From Chromera velia (lineage: Eukaryota > Sar > Chromeraceae): DNA of 64,000 bases. The notes under the pieces are model-generated. The model was not told the DNA's origin. It did not search any database and worked only from the letters and a program-made list of their open reading frames with translations. Shown piece by piece: positions 10,226-20,684 of this stretch. Where the stretch lies: NCBI GenBank assembly GCA_018398765.1, contig JAHBMJ010001737.1, positions 44,585-108,584 of the forward strand. Direction: 5' to 3'. The stretch's first letter is position 1; the number at the start of each line of letters is the position of its first letter. A program made the position numbers and the translations under genes.

Positions 10226-13200
10226 ATAACTCTGCTCGTGAGAGAAAGTCGATAGTCAACAAGACAGACACACGTGCGAAGGTTGCTGGACAGACGTTCC
10301 CTGTCCTAGCTCCAAAGAAAGCCACTCTCGCGCTTTCGAACCGCTTTTCGCCACTAGAGGAAGGCTCGTCGGCAACTGAGTTCAAACCCTTGACGGACTT
10401 GAAGCCGACTCTACAAGAAGTGAATTTCAGTCCGATGGAAGAGGAGATTACCGGTCAGGCTGAGGATGAACAGGACTCCGTGTCCGAGAAAGACGAGTCT
10501 GATTCTGGCAGCTCTGCAAGTGAGTCCAACAAAGAGAACAACAAAATCCTGAAAGGCAAAATACAAAAACAAAGAAAGAAAAGCAATAAGCAAACTCCAA
10601 TTGATACAGAATTCAATGAGACACATTCTGCAGAGACGGATGGTATTAAAGGAAAGGGATGCATTCCAAGGGGTATCGATCCATGGGAATATATATTCAA
10701 TGCACCCCTCGTTCGCCCTCATGACTGTGGCCGGAGAATTCAGTGTCCCCACTGTGGCACGTTAAAATGGAAAAGTGAAAACACAATTTGTTGTCAAAAC
10801 GGAAAATTTGTTCTCAGCGACGAACTGTGGCCTCCTCTGTCTCCTGAGCACGAGACCTTCCTGAAACGTCCCGGCGTTTCACGTCATTCCCGTGTGATCA
10901 ACTCCTCTATCTCGTTTTCTGTTCTGGGCACCAAGCCTTCCAAAAATGAAGGGGGGGAGGGAATGAAGGAAGTAAAAGGTGGGAATGTCCATTTGCACGG
11001 AAGGACCTACCACTTATCTGTTCCACTCGATCAAACTGGTCCCACACAGTACTGGTGTCATGACGGCTTCTTTCTGGAAACAAAAGATTTGCTTGAGTAT
11101 ACAGGCACAGGGCTTTTGGCAACTGATTTTCATGCATATTTAGTCCGCATGCGACATCCGCTTATCGAGCGATTCCGTCTGCTCTCCGATCCGTCTTCTT
11201 CCTATTCGAAAGACGATAGTGTGATTGGTCTCTCTTTCATGAAGAATACACGTTCGGCCAACCCTAACGAAATTGCTGCAATTTACAGACATGAAAGCAC
11301 CGATAATCCTCCGCCACGGTATGCACTCATGCTTCTGAAAGAAACCCCTAAAGGAATGAATCCAAATGAGACGTCACACCACAGAAAGAGTGCTAAACAG
11401 ACACGAACCGAAAAGAAAAGAGAAAAGGCCGTCCGATCGAAGCAAAATTGGAATGATCAAAACGATTCACCCGAAACGACGGAGCAATCAAATCAGGCAG
11501 ACACTCACGATAAGGGCAAACGATTTGTCAGTGAATATTCAAGACTGTACGAATTGGCTCAATATCCTTTGTTGTTTGAAATGGGCGTGGGTGGGTGGTG
11601 GCACGACCTTGAGGAGAAGCAAATGGAAAAAACTGCAAGTCGTCCTCTCAGACGACAACTCGCTGCAGATAGGAAAAGAAACGCTCGAGAAGACAGCAAG
11701 CGAAAGCAGGAAGGTTTGCCGAAAACCGGCGACCTAAAAAATGTTTTCACACTTTTTCAGTACGTAAAGTTATCGATCTTTCAGCAATGTCGCCTTCATC
11801 TGGCTGACCGGCTTGCTCAAGAATGGGTGCTCAACAATTTCGCATGATGGCAGGCAAACAGGTGTGGCTACCATTAGACGGACGCCATGCAACAGAAAAT
11901 AAGGAACTACCGAGGGGGAAATCGAATTGCACGTCGGGGGGTGTTGCGAGGCAAAGCGAATCAAAATAAGGAAGCAGGGTCGGGAGGTAGGGCAGATCAG
12001 GAAGTAGGTCAAGTGGGAAGAGAATGGTTGCTTCCGGCGTCTGTACCTGGTTCTGCTGCCCACATGCAAAAGCTGATTGACGACGGAATGGCTGTGATTG
12101 AATGGGGGGGCAAACCGACGTTTTGGATTACTTTTACTGCTAACGAGAAATGGAAGGAAATTGATGAGGCAATTAAGGAAGACGGGGCTGTGAAACAAAA
12201 AGCAGCTGAAAGGGCAGACATCACAGTCCGTGTGTTTCGGCAAAAACTGAGCGCTTTGCTGAAAGATCTTCGTTCAGGCAACGTGTTTGGGGGAAAGTCT
12301 ACATATATTTTGTACGTTAATGAATTTCAAAAGAGAGGAATCCCACATGCCCATATATGCGTACGCATGGATTCGTTGGAAAAAGAACATCCAGTTCAAG
12401 CTCTTGACTTGCGAATTCTCGCACAGCATCCGAAGGTTGATGGAGTATGTTCAGGAAAATGCAAAGATCCTGATTCGGGGGAATGCATGTGCAACTTGCA
12501 TCGATTAGAACGACATATTTTTTCGTCTATGAAACATCGGCATATTGAAGAACACTGTTTCGACGCCCAGAAAGTGTCTCTGCTCGAGCGCGAATCCCCC
12601 TCCTTTCGATGTGACAAACAGTATCCTTTTCCAACGCGCACGTATTCTGCCTTTGATGAACGAGGGTATCCTCTATCGTTGCCCTAACGAGAAGGATCGA
12701 TGGGTCGTTCGCTACAACTGGTTTTTGTTACTAAAGTACGATGCACATATCAATGTGGAGTGGGCGGGGAGCGTCAAGATTGTTAAATACATGCGAAAGT
12801 ACATGTGTAAAGGGCCAGACTTTGTGAAGGCAAAGATTTCTCGAAAAAACAAACGAAACGAAATTGAAAGATTCCTTCGCATGCGATACACCAGCGCATC
12901 AAAGGCTTTTACTCGAATGATGGGGTTTAGGATTAATGTCAGCGAGCCAGGAGTCACGTGCGTGCATGTCCATTTGCCCGATGAAGATGATATTTGTTAC
13001 GATTCAGAAGATGAAGACTCACCCAAGAAAGCACTCGATAAACCTCTTTCCCCCCTTCTCCGTTATTTTTGTCGTCCGCAAGGCGCTGACTTTGATTATT
13101 TGACTCTTGCTGAGTACTACTCAAAGTTTATAGTAAGCAAGACGCCCGAACAACTCAAGTCACAACCTTTTCGCGACAACCCGGCCCTCGTTCAGGCACC

Positions 13201-15310
13201 ATCGGCCCCTCCTGCTTATGTGTATGTAAGACAAAGGCCGCATGTGGCACGAATCCGTCAAGTTCACTGGGCAGCTGGGGAACGATTCTTCCTTCGTATG
13301 TTGGCAAAGTATGTGCCCGCTCGCAGCTTCGATGATTACCTAACTTTTGAAGGCGAGAAGAAAAACAGTTTTCGCGAGGCTGCGATCGCTCATGGCATCG
13401 TGCGCGATGGAAAGGAAGCAGAGTTTGCAATGAAGGAATGCGTTGCATGTGGTGCTACTCCCATCGAACTTCGATGGCTCTTCGTCACCCTTCTTACAGA
13501 TTCGTGTGATTCGCTATCTTTGCTTAAAGATTTTTTGGAAGACATGAGTGACGATTTGCTTGCTCGCGGTGAGTGCCATGTATCCACCGAAGAAAAGATG
13601 AATCGTTTGCTCATCAAATTACATGAAATGCTACTCAGTGAAGGCCGTACCCTTGAATCTGTTGGTCTTCCACTTCCTACAGATGTGACTTCTGACGTCC
13701 TCCTTTCCCGCAAAGTGAACTTTGTCGTTCAAACAGAAAAAGAAAAATGGCTCCAGACAGAATGCAAACATGAATGGAAGCAGCATAAAAGTAAGTTCAA
13801 TGATGAACAACGTAAATTCGTCAAGGCAGTTCTGAAGTCTGAACAAAATAAGGAAGGCAAATCTTTTTTCTTGAATGCATGAGCGGGAAGGGGAAAAACC
13901 TTTGTCTTGAATGCGCTCTGCAATTATTTTAAAGGTACCCAGAAAATCGTGCTGGCTTCTGCAAGCACAGGCATCGCTGCAATTAATCTGCCAGGCGAGA
14001 AAACTGCACACATTACTTTCGGTTTTCCTTCCAAAAAGCAATATGACACACCCACCGCATCTTCGCTCACTGCAGAATCGGAAGCAGGGATTTTTCTGAC
14101 GCACTCCTCCCTGATTATTATTGACGAAATCACCATGTTGCATCGCACATTTGTTGAAGCGCTCGACAAAAAACTGCGTGACTTTATGCGTGCCCCTCAT
14201 CTTCCTTTTAGAGGAAAGACTCTCATTTTTTCAGGTGATGTACGTCAAAGCACACCGGTTGTACCTGGAGGAGACGAATTTGACATCATTCGTGCATACC
14301 TCCAAAACTCACCTCTCTGGCCATACATATCTGTGCACGTCCTGAATCGCTCGATGCGGAATTTGAAAGATCCGATCTATTCAAGCTTTTTGAATCGTTT
14401 GGGGGATGGTAGCTTCGATTCTGATGTATCGAATCCCTCTCTCCAGGAAATTTTGCTCCCTCCGTCTATTCAACATTTTGTTGTTTCCGACTGTTCTGAC
14501 ATAAACAGGCAAACCAGTAAGTTCGCCCATACTCAGTCGCCTGCTCAACCTGTGTCTCACCACACATCTCAACAGAGTTCAACGTAAATAGACGCTGCAT
14601 ACAATTGGCTTTTCCCTTCTCTTGCTTCTTTTTCTGCTTATGCATTGGCGGAAACAGCACGGCGATCTATTCTTTCTCCCTACAATGCAGTCGTCAACAT
14701 GCATAATGCAGCGATTCTCAAGCGTCTTCCTGGAAAGTCTCGATTCTGCATTGCAAATCATGAAGTCAGATAGATGCGCACTAAATCAGATGAGCTATTG
14801 GCAACTGAAGATTATATGGCAAAGGTTGACGATAAAAATTCTCCCCCCATAGAGTTGATTTTAAAAGAAAACTGTGTTGTAATGGTGTGCAGAAATGTCA
14901 TGCGAAAGCTGGGAATCATGAATGGGACGCGCCTTATTGTTGAAAAAATTTGTGATAATGTGCTTCAATGCCAGACTTTATCTACCTCATCGATCCCTTC
15001 TTTCCATATTTTTTTACCCCGAATCTGCTTTGAAATTCAAGATGGAACGTTTGAATTTATGTGAAGACAATTCGCTGTTTCTCTTTGTTATGCAATCACC
15101 GTCAATAAAAGTTAAGGACAGACAATTGATCGCGTTCTCCTTGATCTCACTCGGCCTACATTTAGCTATGGTCAAGCTTATGTCGCCTTTTCACGTGTAT
15201 GGGAATCAAAGGATATTCGAGTTCTTACAACGGAAGCCATGATTGATACAGCCACATCACAGGTCAAAACCTTCAACGTGACCTTTCATGAACTGTTGAA
15301 AGAGTTTTGA
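10226..15310 (+). pseudogene. Helitron Rep-helicase, interrupted
   Basis: Opens after a TGCAG acceptor in phase with the OTU exons. Parts in order: acidic/basic linker; CPHCGTLKWKSENTICC zinc-binding motif (10750-10800); Helitron-like N region ending LADRLAQEWVLNNF (11847); LPASVPGSAAHMQ and FWITFTANEKW; HUH motif NEFQKRGIPHAHI (~12320-12360); Y2 segment VKYMRKYMCKG (~12785); helicase Walker A AGKGKTF (~13885), DEITML (Walker B, ~14125), FSGDVRQ (~14230) and RQFAVSLCYAITVNKS (~15060-15110). Breaks: TGA at 11845 and TAG at 11875; a one-base shift near 12670; TGA where a Gly of Walker A is expected (13880); disrupted sequence at 14510-14780; TAG at 14768; TGA at 15062; TAA within the final helicase motif. 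The protein end is HELLKEF at about 15308. Confidence 0.85.
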
Positions 15311-16687
15311 TTCGTGAATTCATTTTTTTGGCTCTAGTCTTGACTATTCTCGGACACTGTCTGACGGAACCGTGTGTGCTTTTCCGATGCCAGCAACAAT
15401 TTAATATGAAAACAATATAATGAGCTGAATTATCAATAAATATCTGCTTATAAAGAAAAACCTACATACTAGGTTTTATGCTAGGTTTTATGTTTTTTTT
15501 AAAATACGTTCAGTTATAATTATATATTTAGACTATATAGTTTTATGCAGATCTAGGTTATTAAATTATACATCGTTATATATCAAATTATATAGACCCT
15601 TGGTATTTAATCTTTATTTTACAAAAGATATGACTAGCATATTTCCAGATTTTAGCTAACATTTTTGCAGAATTTTGGATTTCAGCCATCATATTCAAAA
15701 AAAAAACTACGGAATTATGCTGTCAGGTTTTCTAACTTATATTTCTTTTTCTTTGTATATACAAAGTTTCAAACAAGCTTCATAAACACTGTTAATGAGC
15801 TTCTAACTCTTTCTAGATCGCAAGAAATAAACCTTCAAAGTTGGTAGAATTTAGTGAAATTTAGACTACTAGATTCTACGGTAAATTCCAGTAAAATCCA
15901 TTAAATTCATATGATTCGACTGAGTGGCTAACTGATTTGACTCGATTGACTGAACTTGTGGACTGACTGGCCTGCGTAGATTGAGTGCAACTTGAGAAGT
16001 GAATTGCAACTTCCGCTGTAAGCCAGCATTTGACTCAATTTTGGGATACGATCACATTTGGAACATCTATACAAACATGTGCACGTATACATATACGTAT
16101 ATATATCTTGCACGCATGCATCATTGCATGGATGTATGCGTATACAGTCTTTGTTAAAAGACCGCATTTTCACTCACATTGCGCACAACTCACTTCAAAA
16201 AACCTCCGCGCCATGCATGCATATTGCATCACTAGCTTGTTGTAGGCCTCCCCCAGGAGGCCGTGCCTTGTATAATAATAGCAGCAACATGCAAACGCAT
16301 GCATGCATGCAATCTGTTAATTTCGTACGTTGACTCTTTCAAGTTTGGTTTCGATGTCCACACTACACATGCACTGATGTGGTTTGAAGTCACGAAGTGA
16401 ACGCTCTGGTCACCTGTTGATTGGCAACGCACTGAAAAGCATTAGCTGTCAGAGCAACCTTGCGAGCGCTTGCGAGTGGCAGTACGCGCAACGCAGTGCG
16501 AGTGGTAGTACGCGCAACGCAGTGAATCTATCCAGCTAGGATTACAACGAATTCGACATCTATCTACAGGTCACGGATTTCTTCCGGCGGCTTCGAGATG
16601 AACATCAACTCCTTCCAATCTCAGTGAAACGGTGCAGACCAGTCTGAGACCTCCAGTTCGGCTGTCTGCTGCTCCTAGCTTTGAGAC
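15311..16687. other. AT-rich tail, hairpin and short duplications; no gene
   Basis: 15400-15900 is strongly AT-rich. At 16244-16261 GGCCTCC and GGAGGCC pair perfectly around CCCA, a possible Helitron 3' hairpin, but the following bases read CTTG and not CTRR. A 26-bp unit GCGAGTGGCAGTACGCGCAA occurs twice near 16470-16525. Short open frames show no family resemblance. Confidence 0.55.
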
Positions 16688-17111
16688 TTGGCTGCCATAG
16701 CATCCATCCAACAATTCAAAACAGCCCGCCTAGCTCTAAGGTGTCTGCATGTGGTGAGTTCGGATTGCATGATCACTGGGTTTGCTCTTGTTTGCTGCTC
16801 CACAAATATGTCACACAGCAAGATCAATCGCATTAAGGAAACATTAATTGATGATGATGGCAGACCGTGCATGCATGGCAGACTGAGCACGCTTGCGTGG
16901 CATCTTCGGCATCTTCTGCACTACGGCCAGAAAGAAAGAGAGGAGGTCCCCCTCCACGTCTGCGATATTTTTGAATCTGAGTTGAGAAGTTTTTCTTTGG
17001 TTTCAATTTCGTGGTCACCGCCTCCTTTCGTGTCTCTGCATTTTTCAATTTGTTGCATCCGGAATTTGCCTCTTTATTAATTTCGATGTATGTTGTTCTG
17101 GTATCTTGCAG

Positions 17112-20100
17112 GGCGCCTCTCACAAACGAACAGATTCCCCCCGACAGAGGGAAAAAAAGAAGGCTGTCACCCTCCTGCCCCCTGCAAAGAGCTCGACTGA
17201 CCGAATCGCTGCTTTACTCGCTGGCCAGGTGCCTAAGAGACTCATGACGAAAGCGCAAGAAGAAGGAGAGAGAGAAGCAGAGGCAAAAGAAGTTGAATGT
17301 CTCAGGCAGCGTCAGGCAGCTCTCCAACAGAAATTGGGAGAATTGCAGCGAAAGGCAACAGCACAGGCAGAAGCACACAGGATCGAAGAGGCAGAGAGAA
17401 ACAAAAGGAAAACGGCAGTGAAAAACCTCTCGGACATGATTGAAGAGATCTTGTCTTCGCACCCCCTTCGCTGGCTTCCAGCCTCGCCATACCGGCCGGG
17501 CTCCAAAAAGTCAGGCAGCCGTTTCCGCCGCCTCTTCGTCCTCCCCTGCGTCTACCCAGCTCCCCCTTCACTTTGACACCCCCAAAGCATTCGTTGCCAC
17601 GTTCACTCCCGTGTTGCTGAGAGAGATTCGCGCTGGACTTTGGAAGAAGGTGAGCGAGAAGCCTCTCGAACGCGTGTCTGTCGAGATGGCTAGACTGACC
17701 GAACAGACGACTTCAGATCTCGCTGCGGTCGTTTTTCGGAAGACGAGCGCGCAGGCAGACGTCCTAAGTTTGAAAAACAACGATCTGTGTCTGCTTCTCC
17801 TAGAAGAGAGTGGGAGGGGTTTAGAGGGAAAGTCGTTGTCACATCCTGGACTCACTATGCCGTCAGAAGGGTTTCTTCTGGGGATCGTTGACGCACGCAC
17901 GTGAGCTGAGGCCGGAGGAGAGGGGGGCTTTGGGTTTCAAAGTGCTGCACGCGCTTGCCTGCCCAGTAGCCGCTGGAGCCCCCTCAGCAAAGCACGTGCA
18001 CACGACAAGGCGTTGGTTTCTTGTCCCTTTAGCTTCCTTCACGAGTCACTTGAGGGAGTGTGAGGCGCTGTCTTTCTTTCCCTTCTCGACTTTGTGCATG
18101 GACGTATGCAGTCCAAAGCACCAGTCTGAGGCAGCTCAGAGGGGGGCAGAAGGAAGAAAGGAGGAGTCTGACCCCCTTCGACTCATGTGTGAGCGAGTGA
18201 TTGAGGCCAGTCCTCTCAACGTCTCTCAGAGAGAAGCAGTGACTGAGTCTCTCAAGCCCGGCCTCACAGATATTTGGGGCCCCCCGGGAACTGGAAAGAC
18301 AGAGACGGGTGCGATGATAGTTGCCCTCAAGGTCCTCCGACAGAAACAGAAACAGAATCAGGCAGAGCGCAAACCCGTCCTTGTCTGTTCAGAAACCCTC
18401 TGTGCGGTTGATACGTTTGCCCTGCGCCTGATGAAGAAAGGGGTCAGACGCCCTGCCATTTCGTCTCCGCGTTCCGTCATCTCTTCAACGGGGGGGGCAG
18501 GCACACATGCAGAATCTGTTCCCGGGAAGGAGAGTGAGACTGCGAAGGGGGGGGAGTGGGAGACGTTCGTCCCCTCATGTGTCCGAGTGGGACCTGAAAG
18601 CAAGGTGACGGTTGAGGAGGTCAAACGCATTTGCCTAGACATACTAGTGAGAGAGACTGGAGGGGCAAGGGCAGCAGGACACAAAAGAATCAAGACAGAA
18701 GGTTGAGTTGGAGATTTTGAGGGGGGCTGGTGTCATTCTGTGCACCTTGTCCGAGTCTGCAGGCAATTAGGTTTGCAGGAAGGATATGTTTCTAAGGATT
18801 GAGGATGCCATTGGTGTGGTGGATGAAGCAGGAAAGTTGACTGAGGTCACAGTCGTGTGTGTCCTGAAACATCGGCTTTCGTCTCTGTGTTTCCTCGGAG
18901 ACACCCGTCAGTTGGGTCCCCTTGTGCTTTCCCGTGATAAATGACATAATGAGACCTACCGGACTTTAACATCATTTCGGACTTTGAAATATAGGAATAA
19001 CATAGGGTGTTCTATTGTATTTAATCGTTGTTTATAAGCTTTTAAATTTAATAAACATTCTTTAAAACGTGATTCTTTTAAAACAAAAGATAAAACAAAG
19101 AATTGAAGCTAGTTGTATCAATTTTAGATCATAGCTATATTTCAGTAACCATAATAGTAGCTGATAAGTGAATAACTTTTGCTCATTCTAGCGAAAACCA
19201 ACCAACTATGCATGTGCCGCCCGGGAGCCTAGCGCTCTAACTAGAGTTAGGCATCCTCTAACGAACTTAGTGACCAACTAACTATTTAAGTTTAGATTTA
19301 ATTTACTAAGATAATTTGAATTCAGTTATTCTGCTAAGCATTCATGTTGACATGACATTATACTTAAACATTTATTTATGTGTAATCGAAATTATAAAAA
19401 AAAAAATGTAAATACAATATTATGCATTATCATAATTGAATGCTAAAAGAACTCAAAAATTGAAATCTCCTGACACTGACATGTTTAGCTTCAATTTTTT
19501 CTTTAATGTTAATTTTATCTTAAAAGAATCATGTTTTAAAGAATATCTATTTAATTTAAAGGTATATAAACAACGTTGAAATACTATGGAACATCCTATA
19601 TTTCAAAGTCCGAAATGATGTTAAAGTTCGGTAGGTCTCATTATATCATACAACCAAAACCTTGGCTACAGCCGCTCTCTGATGCAGAGGAGGCAGGAGG
19701 GGGGGGCGAAGGTCATGCTGCTCAATACGCAGCACAGAATGCTGCCAGTGCTCTCCCTGTTTCCGTTTCAACGCTTCTATGAAGGCCGTCTGAGAGATGC
19801 GGAGGATTCCGAAGTCATGAAGCCCCTTCTCTCTGTCTTGTTTTGTCCATCAGGCATTCTGAACCCCCTCACTTTCCTGTAAGTGGAGTCATCTGAGAAG
19901 AAGGGAAACTTCTTCTCCACAGCGAACAGCGGGGAGGCTGAGTGTGTGAGATGGTACGTGCCTTTGCTGATCCTGGCAGGGTTACAGCAGCAGAACATCA
20001 CCGTCTTGACACTCTACCGTGATCAAGTGGTAGAGATTGAAAAGAGATTGAGAGACTCGTATTTTTTGATCAAAGTCACGATGATGGATAACTTTCAGGG

Positions 20101-20345
20101 GAGGGAGAACCTGTCTGTGATTCTGTCCTGCGTCCGGTCGTCCAAGACTAACACAGATTTATCTCTTAGCCCAGAGACGTGGTCAGAAAGAGACCGACAG
20201 AAGGCAGCCAATGGGGGAAACAGCCGACCCACGAAAGTTGAACGTCTCTGTCACTCGCAGCACCCACATGTTGATAGTCATTGGGAATCAGAAGACTCTC
20301 TGTGCAAGCTCTGACTTCCACGCGCTTGTGCAGCGCATTCTCCCT
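17112..20345 (+). pseudogene. UPF1/Sen1-like SF1 helicase, broken
   Basis: RNA/DNA helicase of the UPF1-like SF1 group, probably dead. Coiled-coil stretch first (17240-17420, EAEAKEVECLRQRQAALQQK), then FDTPKAFVATFTPVLLREI, typical of the region before the Sen1/SETX helicase core. The SF1 motifs follow: WGPPGTGKT (Walker A, ~18280), VVDEAGKLTE (motif II, ~18815), GDTRQLGPLV (motif III, ~18900), TQHRMLP (~19730), MMDNFQGREN (motif V, ~20085) and RKLNVSVTR (motif VI, ~20235). Frame changes are needed near 17450, 17890, 18700, 18770 and 20210, and a 693-bp MITE plus missing sequence separates motifs III and IV. The 17890 shift falls at the recurrent word TGACGCACGCAC. Some shifts could be short introns or read errors, but the sum points to a pseudogene. 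Upstream exons may lie in 16688-17080. Confidence 0.78.
18949..19641. mobile_element. 693-bp MITE with ~160-bp inverted repeats
   Basis: AT-rich element opening ATGAGACCTACC and closing with its inverse. The outer ~45 bp of the two ends match with a single change; similarity continues with gaps for about 160 bp on each side (to about 19110 and from about 19485). TA flanks both ends (18947-18948, 19642-19643), so a TA target duplication as in Tc1/mariner-type elements is likely. No transposase frame is present. It splits the helicase pseudogene between motifs III and IV. A short GC-rich core (CCGCCCGGGAGCC) sits near 19207. Confidence 0.92.
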
Positions 20346-20660
20346 CTGTCAACGAAAAGCTTTTCCTGTCTGTCTGCCCAGCAGCAGTCTCCCTCTGTCA
20401 GAGAAAAACTTTTTCCTGTCTGTCTACCCAGCAGCAGTCTCCCTCTGTCAGAGAAGAACTTTTTCCTGTCTGTCGGCCCAGCAGCCGTCTCCCTTTGTCA
20501 GAGAAGATCTTTTTCCTGTCTGTCGGCCCAGCAGCCGTCTCCCTCTGTCAGAGAAGAATTTTTTCCTGTCTGTCGGCCCAGCAGCCGTCTCCCTCTGTCA
20601 GAGAAGAACTTTTTCCTGTCTGTTGGCCCAGCAGCCGTCTCAAATGCTCCCTCCCTCTCC
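20345..20660. repeat. 50-bp tandem array, six copies
   Basis: Units begin at 20361, 20411, 20461, 20511, 20561 and 20611 with TTTTCCTGTCTGTCNGCCCAG. Each holds a pyrimidine tract ending in CCAG and CAG, hence repeated 3' splice-site-like signals. It starts where the helicase homology stops and ends just before a strong CTCCCTGCAG acceptor at 20675-20684. Confidence 0.9.
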
Positions 20661-20684
20661 CTCTGTTGCTTCTCCCTGCAGGCA

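Larger units (their letters stand above)
7749..15310 (+). mobile_element. Decayed autonomous Helitron with OTU domain
   Basis: Rolling-circle transposon with the expected parts in order: OTU cysteine protease region, C2C2-like zinc-binding motif, Helitron-like N domain, HUH nuclease, Y2 tyrosine segment and Pif1-type helicase. The bounds given are the coding limits. The true termini (5' TC, 3' hairpin then CTRR) were not found with confidence, although a perfect 7-bp hairpin at 16244-16261 is a candidate for the 3' end region. The reading frame is interrupted by stops and shifts in the Rep/helicase half, so this copy is non-autonomous now. There is one copy in the window. Confidence 0.9.

Noticed and set aside
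16244-16280. Helitron 3' terminus at the GGCCTCC/GGAGGCC hairpin
   Set aside because: The hairpin is good but the bases after it do not give CTRR, and no matching 5' TC end or insertion site was found, so it is only mentioned as a candidate.
19200-19245. tRNA-like segment inside the MITE
   Set aside because: The GC-rich core does not fold into acceptor, D, anticodon and T arms by eye.
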